A stretch of DNA of 64,000 bases from Algoriphagus mannitolivorans DSM 15301 (GCF_000429425.1 NZ_AUBV01000014.1:62001-126000), one strand, 5' to 3'; shown: positions 16,785-26,975, numbered from the stretch's first letter. Notes: a model not told the origin generated them from the sequence alone. A program made the numbers and translations.

Positions 16785-19607
16785 ATGTCTCAAAAACAAG
16801 CCCACAAACTTTTTCTTCTGGATGCCATGGCCTTGATTTATCGGGCTCATTTTGCTTTTAGCAAAAACCCGAGGGTTAATTCCAAAGGATTGAATACCGG
16901 TGTGATGCTGGGATTTACCAATACATTGCTAGAAGTATTGGAAAAAGAAAAACCAAGTCATATCGCAGTTGCATTTGATTTGCCAGGCCCGACTTTTAGG
17001 CATGTCCAATATGAGCTATACAAAGCCAATCGACAAGACCAGCCCGAAGATATCACGACCTCCATCCCTTGGGTGAAAGAAATTGTCAAGGCATTTAATA
17101 TTCCCATTTTGGAAATGGACGGATTTGAAGCTGATGATGTGATCGGGACTATTGCCAAAAAAGCCGAAAAAGAAAGCTTTACCGTGTACATGATGACTCC
17201 CGATAAGGATTACGGGCAGATCGTGGACGACCATATTTTTCTCTACAAACCAGCCTTTATGGGCAACGGTGTGGACGTTTTAGGGCCAAAGCAAGTATGT
17301 GCCAAATGGGATATCGAGCATGTGGATCAGGTTCGGGATATCCTGGGACTTATGGGAGATGCTGTGGATAATATTCCGGGGATTCCCGGGATAGGGGAAA
17401 AGACCGCAGTGAAATTGCTCAAGGAATATGGTACTGTGGAAGGTCTGATCGCCAATGTGGACAAGCTGAAAGGAAAGCAAAAGGAAAACGTCGAAAACTT
17501 TGCTCAGCAAGGGATCATGTCTAAAGAGTTGGCGACGATCAAGACAGATGTGCCGGTAGATTTTAATGAGGAAGATCTTCGGTACGAAGGATTCGATGAA
17601 GAAAAACTCCGGGCCATTTTCACAGAATTGGAGTTTCGTACTCTGGCAAGCAGGATATTTAAAGACGGAACCGGTAAAAAGGCTGCAATTGCTGCGCCGG
17701 CACAAATGGAGCTTTTCGGAGCAGCGGCATCTGTGGCTTCAAGTTCCGAATCGGGCGAAGATGCTCCACCGGCATTTGAGGTTCCGGTAACGCTGGATAC
17801 GATCCATTCCAATGTCCATAATTATCACAAAATCAAAGGACCTGCAGCCGTAAAAGAGCTGGTGGAATACTTGCTGCTTCAGAAGGAACTCTGTTTTGAT
17901 ACGGAAACAACCGACTTGGATGCCATGAAGGCGGAATTGGTGGGACTTTCATTTTCCTATGTGGAAGGGGAGGCATACTACGTTCCCGTTTCCGAAAACC
18001 AGGAGGAGACTCAGGAGATTTTGGAGATCCTCCGTCCTGTATTCGAAAATGAAGAGATCCTCAAAATCGGCCAAAACATCAAATACGACATGCTTGTGCT
18101 GAAGAACTATGGCATTGAGGTCAAAGGCCTTTTGTATGATACTATGCTGGCTCATTACTTGATAGAGCCGGAAGGAAAACACAGCATGGATTGGCTTGCC
18201 CAGCAGTATCTGAATTATAGGCCGGTTTCCATCACCGAGCTGATCGGCAAGAAAGGGAAAAACCAAGGCAACATGCGGGATGTGGACGAGGATGAGGTCA
18301 CTGCCTATGCTTCAGAAGATGCGGACATCACTCTGCAGCTGAAAAAGAAATTTGATCCCATTTTGAAATCCAATGGGCTGGAGAAACTTTTTGATGAGGT
18401 CGAAAACCCTCTTATTCGGGTTTTGACCGACATGGAATTTGAAGGAGTTCGGATTGATACCGAGAGTTTGGCGGAGCTTTCGGTGGCACTTGAGGAGGAA
18501 AGTAAAGAAATTGAAAAGCGAGTCTATGAACTGGCTGGAGTGAGATTCAATCTGGCTTCCCCAAAGCAGTTGGGAGAAGTACTCTTCGAAAAACTCAAAC
18601 TTGACCCTAAGGCCAAAAAAACCAAGACCGGCCAATACGCCACGGGAGAGGAGATTTTGAGCAAGATGGCAGATGAGCATGAGATTGCCCAGGCAATTTT
18701 GGATTTCCGCCAAATGGTCAAGCTTAAGTCCACCTATGTGGATGCCCTTCCTACCATGATCAATTCCAAGACCGGAAGAATCCACACCACTTACAATCAG
18801 TTTGTGGCTGCGACGGGCCGCTTGTCTTCCATCAATCCCAACTTGCAGAATATTCCAATTAGAACTGCCAGAGGGAGAGAAATCCGAAAGGCATTTGTCC
18901 CTAGAGATGAAAACCACATCCTGCTTTCTGCGGATTATTCCCAGATAGAGCTTCGCCTGATGGCCGCGTTCTCTCAGGATGAGTCCATGCTGGAGGCATT
19001 CAAGAATGGACGGGATATTCATGCTACTACAGCCGCGAAAATATTTAAAGTGGACTTGGAAGAAGTCACCTCTGACATGAGAAGAAAAGCCAAGACGGCC
19101 AACTTTGGGATCATCTATGGGATTTCGGCTTTTGGCTTGGCACAGCGGCTTTCTATTCCCCGAACTGAGGCCAAGGAGATTATCGATGCTTATTTCAATG
19201 AATTTCCTGCGGTAAAGGAATACATGGATGGAGCAATCGAAAAAGCCCGGAAAAACGAATATGTAGAAACAATCCTTGGTCGCCGACGCTACCTCAGGGA
19301 CATCAATAGCCGAAACCAGACCATGCGGGGATTTGCAGAGCGAAATGCCATTAATGCCCCTCTGCAAGGTTCAGCTGCAGATTTGATCAAGGTTGCCATG
19401 ATTCATGTTCATCAATGGATGAAAAAGGAAAAGTTAAAGTCCAAGATGATTCTTCAGGTACACGATGAATTGGTATTTGATGCACACAAGGATGAGGTGG
19501 AAATTCTGAAAAAGAACATCCCGGGTCTGATGTCCAATGCAATCAAACTTCCTGTGCCAATCGAAGTGGAGGTAGGAGTAGGTTCTGATTGGTTGGAAGC
19601 GCATTAG
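16785..19607 (+). CDS. polA: DNA polymerase I
   Basis: A 940-residue DNA polymerase I with all three activities predicted. Residues 1-290 form the 5'-nuclease domain (LLDAMALIYRAHFAF, then GFEADDVIG and the GIPGIGEKTA helix-hairpin-helix). The 3'-5' proofreading domain keeps its first catalytic pair in FDTETTDLD (about Asp371/Glu373), so it should proofread, unlike Taq. The polymerase domain has motif A DYSQIELRLMA (about 717), the fingers helix RRKAKTANFGIIYG and motif C QVHDELVFDA (about 892). It stands alone, 90 bp before radA. Confidence 0.97.
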   Translation: MSQKQAHKLFLLDAMALIYRAHFAFSKNPRVNSKGLNTGVMLGFTNTLLEVLEKEKPSHIAVAFDLPGPTFRHVQYELYKANRQDQPEDITTSIPWVKEIVKAFNIPILEMDGFEADDVIGTIAKKAEKESFTVYMMTPDKDYGQIVDDHIFLYKPAFMGNGVDVLGPKQVCAKWDIEHVDQVRDILGLMGDAVDNIPGIPGIGEKTAVKLLKEYGTVEGLIANVDKLKGKQKENVENFAQQGIMSKELATIKTDVPVDFNEEDLRYEGFDEEKLRAIFTELEFRTLASRIFKDGTGKKAAIAAPAQMELFGAAASVASSSESGEDAPPAFEVPVTLDTIHSNVHNYHKIKGPAAVKELVEYLLLQKELCFDTETTDLDAMKAELVGLSFSYVEGEAYYVPVSENQEETQEILEILRPVFENEEILKIGQNIKYDMLVLKNYGIEVKGLLYDTMLAHYLIEPEGKHSMDWLAQQYLNYRPVSITELIGKKGKNQGNMRDVDEDEVTAYASEDADITLQLKKKFDPILKSNGLEKLFDEVENPLIRVLTDMEFEGVRIDTESLAELSVALEEESKEIEKRVYELAGVRFNLASPKQLGEVLFEKLKLDPKAKKTKTGQYATGEEILSKMADEHEIAQAILDFRQMVKLKSTYVDALPTMINSKTGRIHTTYNQFVAATGRLSSINPNLQNIPIRTARGREIRKAFVPRDENHILLSADYSQIELRLMAAFSQDESMLEAFKNGRDIHATTAAKIFKVDLEEVTSDMRRKAKTANFGIIYGISAFGLAQRLSIPRTEAKEIIDAYFNEFPAVKEYMDGAIEKARKNEYVETILGRRRYLRDINSRNQTMRGFAERNAINAPLQGSAADLIKVAMIHVHQWMKKEKLKSKMILQVHDELVFDAHKDEVEILKKNIPGLMSNAIKLPVPIEVEVGVGSDWLEAH

Positions 19608-19665
19608 GATTGAAAGACTGAAAAATTTCAAAATTGGTTGGCCATCAATGTGGATTAGATCCTGA

Positions 19666-19689
19666 TACTTGATACCAACTACTTGATAC
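19666..19689. repeat. Two direct copies of TACTTGATAC upstream of radA
   Basis: TACTTGATAC occurs at 19666-19675 and 19680-19689, 14 bp apart, ending 7 bp before the radA start codon. This may be regulatory or simple intergenic repeat drift. Confidence 0.5.
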
Positions 19690-19696
19690 TTCAAAA

Positions 19697-21070
19697 ATGG
19701 CCAAGATCAAAACATCCTTTTTCTGTCAAAACTGCGGTGCGCAAAGCCCTAAGTGGTTGGGAAAATGTCCGGCATGTGGGCAGTGGAATACCTATGTAGA
19801 AGAAGTCCTTCAAAAAGAGGACTCCGGAAAAGGCACTTGGAAGCAAAGTTCCGGAGGCACAAAAAAAGCAAGTACTCCCAAGAAAATCACTGAGGTCAAC
19901 TACGAAGAGCAGCCCAGATGGATTACCGGAGATGATGAGCTGGACAGAGTTTTAGGAGGGGGGATTGTGCCAGGATCACTGGTGCTGATTGGAGGAGAGC
20001 CGGGAATAGGAAAGTCCACCCTAATGCTTCAGATTGCTCTTACGCTGAAAAATAAAACTGTCCTATACGTATCTGGTGAAGAAAGTGAGGCCCAAATAAA
20101 AATGCGAGCCGATCGGATGTCTGCAAAAAACCCGGACTGCTATGTGTTGTCCGAGACGAATACCCAGCAGATTTTTCAGCAAATTGAGATCCTAAAGCCT
20201 GATTTTCTAATCATCGATTCCATTCAGACGTTGAGCAGTCAATACGTGGAGTCTGCGGCAGGCTCTGTTTCTCAAGTTAGGGAATGTACTGCTGAGCTGA
20301 TGAAATTTGCTAAGGAGACCGGAACTCCGGTGTTTTTGATTGGCCATATCACCAAAGATGGATCCATTGCCGGACCGAAGGTTTTGGAACACATGGTGGA
20401 TACGGTTTTGCAATTTGAAGGAGATCGGCATTTGACTTATCGGATCTTGCGAACTTCCAAAAACCGCTTTGGATCGACCCATGAATTGGGAATCTATGAA
20501 ATGCGAGCTGAAGGACTCCGCGCTGTGGCTAATCCCTCAGAAATATTACTTACCCAAAGAGAAGAAGTACTAAATGGGGTTGCGATCGGGGCCATGATGG
20601 AAGGCAACCGTCCCATTTTGATCGAAATTCAGTCCTTGGTCAGTCCAGCCACCTATGGCACCCCACAGCGAAGTAGTACCGGTCATGATGCCAAGCGCTT
20701 GAATATGCTTTTGGCGGTTTTGGAAAAACGTGGAGGAATGCGGCTGGGGCAGCAGGATGTCTTTTTGAATGTGGCTGGAGGGTTGAGAGTGGACGATCCG
20801 GGATTGGATCTAGCCGTATGCGCTTCCTTGATTTCCAGCTATGAGGATACTCCTGTTTCGGAGCAAATATGTTTTGCTGGTGAGGTGGGACTTGGAGGCG
20901 AAATTCGAGCTGTTTCCCGGATCGAAAACCGGATTGCTGAGGCTGAAAAGTTAGGATTTAAGAAAATTGTAGTGTCCAAATACGCTGTAAAAGGCTTGGA
21001 CCCAAAGAAGTTTAAAATCCAAATCCTCCAGGTAAGTAAGCTGGAAGAGATGTATCAGCTGATATTTTGA
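19697..21070 (+). CDS. radA: DNA repair protein RadA
   Basis: A 457-residue RadA/Sms, a RecA-like helicase that promotes branch migration during recombination. It has the N-terminal zinc finger CQNCGAQSPKWLGKCPAC, Walker A GGEPGIGKST near residue 95, the RadA-specific KNRFG motif followed by STHELGIYEM, and a C-terminal Lon-like domain. Length is typical. It probably has its own promoter in the 90-bp gap after polA. Confidence 0.97.
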   Translation: MAKIKTSFFCQNCGAQSPKWLGKCPACGQWNTYVEEVLQKEDSGKGTWKQSSGGTKKASTPKKITEVNYEEQPRWITGDDELDRVLGGGIVPGSLVLIGGEPGIGKSTLMLQIALTLKNKTVLYVSGEESEAQIKMRADRMSAKNPDCYVLSETNTQQIFQQIEILKPDFLIIDSIQTLSSQYVESAAGSVSQVRECTAELMKFAKETGTPVFLIGHITKDGSIAGPKVLEHMVDTVLQFEGDRHLTYRILRTSKNRFGSTHELGIYEMRAEGLRAVANPSEILLTQREEVLNGVAIGAMMEGNRPILIEIQSLVSPATYGTPQRSSTGHDAKRLNMLLAVLEKRGGMRLGQQDVFLNVAGGLRVDDPGLDLAVCASLISSYEDTPVSEQICFAGEVGLGGEIRAVSRIENRIAEAEKLGFKKIVVSKYAVKGLDPKKFKIQILQVSKLEEMYQLIF

Positions 21071-21151
21071 TTTTGGGAGAATTCCCGGCTTTAATTTGAT
21101 TAACTGCTTTGCCCTTTTAATTTTAAAGAATCATTTCATAGAATTCTTTTT

Positions 21152-22429
21152 TTGATTTTGAAAAATAAACGAATAGCAATCCTTGGGGCTGGAGGATTGG
21201 GTGTCTGTGCTGCCCTTGAGCTTGCCCAAAGAGGATACCAAGTTGACTTGTTTGAAAAGCATTCCGAACCTATCCGAAAAGCCAGTTTTGTCAATGAAGG
21301 AAAAATCCACTTGGGATTTATCTACGCCTTGGACAAGGATCTATTTACGGCCCGGCAGATGTTGGTGGGAGCGGTTCATTTTATTTCCAATCTGAAGAGA
21401 TGGATTTCGATCCAGCCAGAGGAATTGATTTCAACTCCTTTTAATTATTGTAACCACAAAGGGTCATTGGCGGATGCAGAGGAGCTAGCATTACATTACC
21501 AAAAATGCTCTCAAATTTTTGACGAGGTAAGCAAACGCTTTGGTAAGAAATACCTGGATCTGGAGGATAAGATTTTCTCCAGAAAGCTCTCCAAATCCGA
21601 AATGGAAGACATTGTCAACCCGGAGTTTATGGAGGATGTCTTTATCACCAATGAATACTCGGTGGAGCCAAGGAGGATTGCGTCCCTATTGAGAGAAGCT
21701 TTGTATCAGGAACCCAAAATCGAACTCCATTTAAATTCCGCTGTTCAAAAAGTAGAAAGAATCGGGACAAATTTCAGAGTTCATTATTCTCAATCGGATC
21801 AGGTATTCAGGGAAGATTACGACGAGGTAGTGAACTGTACTTGGAATAATCTTTTGCAGATCGACCAAACCATGGGCATTGAACCCCTTTACAATTGGTC
21901 TTTCCGGTATAAGTTTGGCAATAAGGTTTTGGTACCTTTTCAGGCGGAGGATTTTCCGTCTTGCACGATGGTCCAAGGCCCTTTTGGAGATTGTGTCAAT
22001 TTCAAGGACAGAGGAGGATTTTTCTCCTGGTATCCTATTGGCCGAACAGGCTGGTCAGAAGGAAAAAATCCCCCCGAATGGGACAAGATGTATTCCGAAG
22101 AGGAGAGATTCGACATCTTCCAAAGAAGTTTTGAGGAATTAAAGCAAAGAGTTCCCGCATTAAAAGGACTTCAGTTTCCGAATGAGAAAGTGGATCCGGT
22201 AGGAGGGGTAATTTTCGCTCTTGGAAATACTGACGTGGACAATTCCTCCAGCAAATTACACACCCGACATGAGGTGGGAGTTCGATCCTTTGATGGCTAT
22301 CATTCTGTAAATACCGGGAAATATACCCTAATTCCCCTGCTTGCGCTTCAAGTGGCCAACAGGATAGACGGCAAAGACGAAACCAATGAGAAAACCACAG
22401 GTATCCATTATCACCGCCACTTACAATAG
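21152..22429 (+). CDS. FAD-dependent oxidoreductase (DAO family)
   Basis: A 425-residue flavoprotein. The N-terminal Rossmann motif IAILGAGGLGVCAALELAQRG binds FAD, followed by an acidic residue at the end of the second strand (DLFEKH), and the overall pattern fits the DAO-type oxidoreductases. No ATG precedes the Rossmann strand: the start must be TTG at 21152 or TTG at 21158. The 3' end overlaps the next gene, a glycosyltransferase, by 44 bp, so the two are coupled. The substrate is unknown; the partner suggests a role in making a surface glycan or modified sugar. Confidence 0.75.
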   Translation: MILKNKRIAILGAGGLGVCAALELAQRGYQVDLFEKHSEPIRKASFVNEGKIHLGFIYALDKDLFTARQMLVGAVHFISNLKRWISIQPEELISTPFNYCNHKGSLADAEELALHYQKCSQIFDEVSKRFGKKYLDLEDKIFSRKLSKSEMEDIVNPEFMEDVFITNEYSVEPRRIASLLREALYQEPKIELHLNSAVQKVERIGTNFRVHYSQSDQVFREDYDEVVNCTWNNLLQIDQTMGIEPLYNWSFRYKFGNKVLVPFQAEDFPSCTMVQGPFGDCVNFKDRGGFFSWYPIGRTGWSEGKNPPEWDKMYSEEERFDIFQRSFEELKQRVPALKGLQFPNEKVDPVGGVIFALGNTDVDNSSSKLHTRHEVGVRSFDGYHSVNTGKYTLIPLLALQVANRIDGKDETNEKTTGIHYHRHLQ

Positions 22430-23321
22430 CAGCCATCTTCTCAGGCATGCTATTCAGTCTGTTTTAAATTCCGAATATCAGGATTGGGAGCTGATTGTGG
22501 TGGGTGATTGCTGTACCGATGACACAGAGGAATTAGTCAGAGCTTATTCTGATTCGAGGATTTTCTTTTATAATCTGAAAAAAAACAGCGGGCAGCAGGC
22601 CACTCCCAACAATTTTGGATTGACAAAAGCGCGGGGAGAGTTCATCGCTTTTCTTAATCAGGATGATTTATTTTACCCGGATCATTTATCGAAATGTGTT
22701 CAGGAAATAGAGTCCTCTGGAGCAGATTTTTTGATTGTGCCAGGGCTAAAAATTATCACCACCAAAAAGGAGGATTTCGAAAAAGGGAAATATAGGGCTG
22801 ACCTTTGCAGCGTACATCCTGACGGGAAGTTCTCTACCAATGTATTTAGCGTGGCTTCCACCTGGTTTTTCAAAAAGGAAATTGCCCAAAAGATTGGTGC
22901 TTGGAAGGTTGAAAAGGAACTCTATGTCACTCCCTCTCAAGAATGGATTTTTAGAGCTTTTCAGGCGGGGATAAAATTTCATTTTCCTTCGTGGGTAGGA
23001 GTCATAGTGATTTTGAGCGGAGAAAGAAAAAACTCCTATGTGATCAAGAGTAGTTTTGAGCATGAATTTTTTTCTCAAAAGTTAGATGACCCCGAATTGA
23101 AAGCTAAGCTTCTTGAGCAAGCTGCAATTTTTGCTTACAAATTCGTACAAGATCAATTTTTCTTCCAGCCCAAAGTATTGCTCAAGCGTGTGATTGGATT
23201 GCCTTTCGATTGGGTGTTGAAAAAATTGAAAATTCATCCCACGGCACCACGATTTCGAAGCGTTTGGGGTAAAAAGGGTAACCTGATCCGAAAAGTCCGA
23301 AAAGATACCGGATTGGATTAG
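22386..23321 (+). CDS. Family 2 glycosyltransferase
   Basis: A 311-residue GT-A-fold glycosyltransferase of family GT2. The N-terminus QVSIITATYNSSHLLRHAI, the acidic nucleotide-binding GDCCTDDT and the DXD-like FLNQDDLFYPDH are visible. There is no membrane segment, so it is cytosolic or peripheral. It starts inside the 3' end of the FAD oxidoreductase gene (44-bp overlap). No larger polysaccharide cluster surrounds it, so the acceptor is unknown. Confidence 0.87.
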   Translation: MRKPQVSIITATYNSSHLLRHAIQSVLNSEYQDWELIVVGDCCTDDTEELVRAYSDSRIFFYNLKKNSGQQATPNNFGLTKARGEFIAFLNQDDLFYPDHLSKCVQEIESSGADFLIVPGLKIITTKKEDFEKGKYRADLCSVHPDGKFSTNVFSVASTWFFKKEIAQKIGAWKVEKELYVTPSQEWIFRAFQAGIKFHFPSWVGVIVILSGERKNSYVIKSSFEHEFFSQKLDDPELKAKLLEQAAIFAYKFVQDQFFFQPKVLLKRVIGLPFDWVLKKLKIHPTAPRFRSVWGKKGNLIRKVRKDTGLD

Positions 23322-23376
23322 CCCAAATTTCTAGGAATCTTCCGATTTTTCCTTCTTGGTTCTCTTCCCTATTTCT

Positions 23377-23745
23377 ATGAAAGCATTTCTTACCATTGGG
23401 CTTTTGGTCCTTTCCAACACCTTCATGACTCTTGCCTGGTATGGTCATTTGAAATTCGCAGAATGGAAATGGTTTTCCAAACTTGGTTTGGTCTCTGTGA
23501 TTTTGATCAGCTGGGGAATCGCCCTTTTTGAATATTGCTTTCAGGTGCCTGCCAATAAAATAGGCTTCTCCGGCAATGGAGGCCCCTTTTCTTTGGTTCA
23601 GCTCAAAGTCCTGCAGGAGGTGATTACCTTGATTGTTTTTATGGTTTTCACTTTGATTGCCTTCAAAAATGAATCATTAAGACTCAATCACCTCATCGGA
23701 GGCATTTTTTTAGTCTTGGCGGTTTACTTTATCTTCAAGAAATAG
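23377..23745 (+). CDS. DUF486 membrane protein
   Basis: A 122-residue protein with four predicted helices and the conserved sequence FEYCFQVPANKIG followed by FSLVQLKVLQEVITL, which marks the DUF486 family related to small drug/metabolite transporters. I start it at MKAFLTIG (23377); the longer frame begins with a TTG and adds seven unlikely residues. Function is unknown. The sulfatase gene follows after 9 bp. Confidence 0.82.
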   Translation: MKAFLTIGLLVLSNTFMTLAWYGHLKFAEWKWFSKLGLVSVILISWGIALFEYCFQVPANKIGFSGNGGPFSLVQLKVLQEVITLIVFMVFTLIAFKNESLRLNHLIGGIFLVLAVYFIFKK

Positions 23746-23754
23746 CCGGCAATT

Positions 23755-25503
23755 ATGAGACACTTTCCCCAAATTATCCTGCTCCTCTTTTGTAGTCTAT
23801 TTTTTGGCTGTGAAAAGAAATCCCCTTCGACTCCTCCCAACCTGATCCTCATTATGACCGATGATCAGGGTTTTGGGGATCTTGCCATCCATGGGAACCC
23901 ATTTGTAAAAACCCCGAACTTAGATCAATTGGCCTCTGAGTCTGCTCAGTTTGAGAGGTTTTATGTCAGTCCGCTTTGTGCACCTACCCGAGCCAGCCTG
24001 TTGACGGGTAGATACCACTTGAGAACTGGAGCTGTATCCGTGTCCAATGGCTTGGAGACCGTGGACTCCGAGGAGTATACCTTAGGAGAGCTTTTTTTGG
24101 ATAATGGTTATAGGACCGGGATTTTCGGCAAATGGCATAATGGACAGCATTTTCCCAATCACCCTTTAGCTCAGGGATTTGAGGAGTTTACCGGATTTTC
24201 TGCGGGGCATTGGTCCAATTATTTCAATTCTCATCTGGAAAAAAATGGGGAAGAAATAAAGTTTGAAGGCTATTTGCCAGATGTGTTGACGGATGAGGCG
24301 ATGGATTTTATAAGGAAAAATAAGGACCAACCATTCTTCGCTTATTTGCCCTTAAATACACCCCATAGTCCTCATCAGGTACCGGATAAATTTTTTCAGC
24401 CCTACAAAAATGCAGGTCTGGAGGATGAGCTCGCGGCAATCTATGGCATGGTGGAAAATATCGACTGGAATGTTGGCCGGGTAATGGCCCTTTTAAAAGA
24501 GCTTGAGCTGGATGAGAATACCTTGGTGATATTTCTGACAGACAATGGACCGAATGGGCAGCGCTTTAATGCGGGAATGAGAGGGGTAAAGGGCTCCATT
24601 CATGAAGGAGGGGTCCGTGTTCCGAGCTTTTGGAGGTGGAAAGGAAAAATCACTCCTCAGCAGATTTCCACTCCAGCAGCACACATTGACGTGATGCCTA
24701 CCTTGGCGGAACTTTTTGGATTGAAAAGTAAGGCAGAAAAGCCTTGGGATGGGGTTTCCTTGGTTCCGGTTTTTGAAGGGGAGGAATTGGAATCCCGACC
24801 GATATATTCTCATGTGGCGTTTTTGGACAAAGAATTAAAAAGCCGGCCTGGAGCCATCCGACAAGATTCCTTATTGCTAACTCTTTTGCCAGAGGGAGTC
24901 AGCTTGTTTGATCTAAAAAATGATCCGGGGCAAACACAAGATCTAGCACAAAGCTATCCCGATCAGGCAAAATCCATGGAGGAAAAATATCAATCCTGGT
25001 GGAATGACGTAAGTGCGGATATTGTGATGATCCGAAAAATCCCGGTTACTAACCAGGCAAAGCAGATTGTTTTGCCGGCCTATGAAGCCTTGCTGGAAGG
25101 CGAGGTCCGCTTTTTTGAGGGGCATGGTTGGGCTCAGGACTGGGTGACAAACTGGAAGAAAGAGTCAGATTTTATTCGCTGGGACTTGGAGGTCTTGGAT
25201 GGGGGTATTTTTGAAGTCTGGATTGAATATGCGGCCTCGGAAAAACAAACCGGACATGAATGGAACCTTTCAAATTCAAACTCAAGTTTATCACTTGCGA
25301 TTGAGGAAGAGTTTATTCCTGAGTTGATCGAAAGCCCGGATCGGATTCTACGAAAAGAAGCACCTGAACAAACTTGGAAAAAGATTCGGCTAGGCACTAT
25401 GGACTTTTCTAAGGGCAACCAAACTTTGACTTTACGCGCAACCTCAATTTCACCGGAAGGAGCTGGAGATATTTTTAGTGTTCGGCTAATTCCAAAGCAT
25501 TAA
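23755..25503 (+). CDS. Sulfatase lipoprotein, arylsulfatase family
   Basis: A 582-residue type I sulfatase. The N-terminus carries a lipoprotein signal (LFFGCEKK, Cys19), so it should sit on a membrane surface. The metal-binding TDDQ is at 35-38 and the active-site motif CAPTRASLLTGR begins at Cys75, which must be converted to formylglycine. Beyond residue 450 there is an extra beta-rich domain with the pattern of an accessory sulfatase domain. No maturation enzyme (FGE or anSME) is in the window. It is followed after 11 bp by the decarboxylase gene. Substrate is likely a sulfated glycan, but this is inference. Confidence 0.88.
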   Translation: MRHFPQIILLLFCSLFFGCEKKSPSTPPNLILIMTDDQGFGDLAIHGNPFVKTPNLDQLASESAQFERFYVSPLCAPTRASLLTGRYHLRTGAVSVSNGLETVDSEEYTLGELFLDNGYRTGIFGKWHNGQHFPNHPLAQGFEEFTGFSAGHWSNYFNSHLEKNGEEIKFEGYLPDVLTDEAMDFIRKNKDQPFFAYLPLNTPHSPHQVPDKFFQPYKNAGLEDELAAIYGMVENIDWNVGRVMALLKELELDENTLVIFLTDNGPNGQRFNAGMRGVKGSIHEGGVRVPSFWRWKGKITPQQISTPAAHIDVMPTLAELFGLKSKAEKPWDGVSLVPVFEGEELESRPIYSHVAFLDKELKSRPGAIRQDSLLLTLLPEGVSLFDLKNDPGQTQDLAQSYPDQAKSMEEKYQSWWNDVSADIVMIRKIPVTNQAKQIVLPAYEALLEGEVRFFEGHGWAQDWVTNWKKESDFIRWDLEVLDGGIFEVWIEYAASEKQTGHEWNLSNSNSSLSLAIEEEFIPELIESPDRILRKEAPEQTWKKIRLGTMDFSKGNQTLTLRATSISPEGAGDIFSVRLIPKH

Positions 25504-25514
25504 AACCCAAATTC

Positions 25515-26975
25515 ATGACTGACATTACTGCTAAAGACCAAACCCTTGATCCCGAGAATTGGGATCAAATGCGGCAGCTTGGGCATCAAATGATTGACGA
25601 TTTATTTGATTACTGGCAATCTATACGGGATCAAAAAATCTGGAAACCCATCCCAGGTGAGGTCAAAGACTTTTTGGACCAGCCTATTCCTGAAAAGGGT
25701 CAGGATCCCGAGCAGGTTTATCGGGATTTTAAACAATATGTTTTCCCCTACAATAAAGGGAATGTTCATCCGAGATTTTTTGCCTGGATACAAGGTACCG
25801 GAACGCCCATGGGGGTTTTGGCAGATCTCTTGGCTTCAGGGATGAATCCTAATACGACCATCGGCGAGCATTCTGCCATGTATGTAGATCGGCAAGTTGT
25901 CAACTGGTGTAAAGAGCTGATGAACTTCCCCCTAGAAGCCTCTGGAATCCTAGTCAGTGGAGGATCAATGGCCAACATTACTGCCTTGACAGTGGCGAGA
26001 AATTCTTTCAAAGAAGAAAAAATCCGAACAAAAGGACTGAAAGCTGCCTCAGCCCAATTGGTATTATACTGTTCAGTGGAGACCCATTCCTGTATTCAAA
26101 AAGCCGCAGAAATCATTGGTTTAGGGACTGATGCAGTCCGAAAGATCGGTGTAAATGAGCGGTATGAAATGAACGGGGATGAGCTGGAGTCCTGTATCCA
26201 AGAAGATTTGGAGGCTGGATTGTTTCCATTTGCTGTAGTTGGGACCTCGGGGACAGTCAATACTGGCGCGATTGATCCGATGGAGGAATTGCTGGCTATT
26301 TCCAGAAAATACGGCCTTTGGTTTCATGTTGACGGCGCTTATGGGGCATTGGCGAAGCTGGATTCCAAATATTCTGACAGACTGAAAGCCATTGAAGAAG
26401 CAGATTCCTTGGCCTTCGACCTGCACAAATGGCTCTATGTTCCTTACGAAGTGGGCTGCACCTTAATTCGCGATGCCAAGAAACATCGGGAGGCTTTTGC
26501 GATCACCCCTAATTATTTATTGCAGGAATCTCGGGGCCTCTCCGGGGGATTGGATTCAGTCAATAATTATGGTTTTGAACTCTCCCGTGGATTCAAAGCC
26601 TTGAAGATTTGGATGTCTCTCAAGGAGCATGGTAGAATGAAGTATGCCGAGATGATTGCCCAAAACAACCGACAGGCCGAGTATTTGGGAAGTTTGGTGG
26701 AAAACTCTCCCGAGCTGGAACTTACGGCTCCTGTTTCTATGTCCATCACTTGCTTTAGAATGGTCAAACCAGACCTTTCAGAATCCCAACTACGAGACTT
26801 GAATCGGGAGATTTTACTTCGGCTTCAAGAAGAAGGGATTGCCTCTCCAAGTTCTACGATTCTTCAGGGAAAATATACCCTCCGTGTGGCCAATGTAAAT
26901 CAAAGAACCCGCATGGAAGATATGGATTTGCTGGTGAGAGAGGTACTAAGGATAGGAAGGGAAATTGGCGAATAA
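25515..26975 (+). CDS. Group II PLP-dependent amino-acid decarboxylase
   Basis: A 486-residue enzyme of the aromatic-amino-acid/glutamate decarboxylase family (fold type I, PLP). Asp273 in FHVDGAYG should pair with the pyridoxal nitrogen, and Lys305 in FDLHKWLYVPYE forms the Schiff base; HKW is the hallmark of this group. Residues FFAWIQGTGTP and GGSMANITAL belong to the substrate pocket. Which amino acid it uses cannot be read reliably. It lies 11 bp after the sulfatase gene, which may only mean shared transcription. Confidence 0.88.
   Translation: MTDITAKDQTLDPENWDQMRQLGHQMIDDLFDYWQSIRDQKIWKPIPGEVKDFLDQPIPEKGQDPEQVYRDFKQYVFPYNKGNVHPRFFAWIQGTGTPMGVLADLLASGMNPNTTIGEHSAMYVDRQVVNWCKELMNFPLEASGILVSGGSMANITALTVARNSFKEEKIRTKGLKAASAQLVLYCSVETHSCIQKAAEIIGLGTDAVRKIGVNERYEMNGDELESCIQEDLEAGLFPFAVVGTSGTVNTGAIDPMEELLAISRKYGLWFHVDGAYGALAKLDSKYSDRLKAIEEADSLAFDLHKWLYVPYEVGCTLIRDAKKHREAFAITPNYLLQESRGLSGGLDSVNNYGFELSRGFKALKIWMSLKEHGRMKYAEMIAQNNRQAEYLGSLVENSPELELTAPVSMSITCFRMVKPDLSESQLRDLNREILLRLQEEGIASPSSTILQGKYTLRVANVNQRTRMEDMDLLVREVLRIGREIGE

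Noticed and set aside
18312..19367. Long open frame (351 codons) on the strand opposite polA
   Set aside because: It mirrors the coding frame of the polymerase domain, has no motif or leader, and its composition is that of an antisense shadow.
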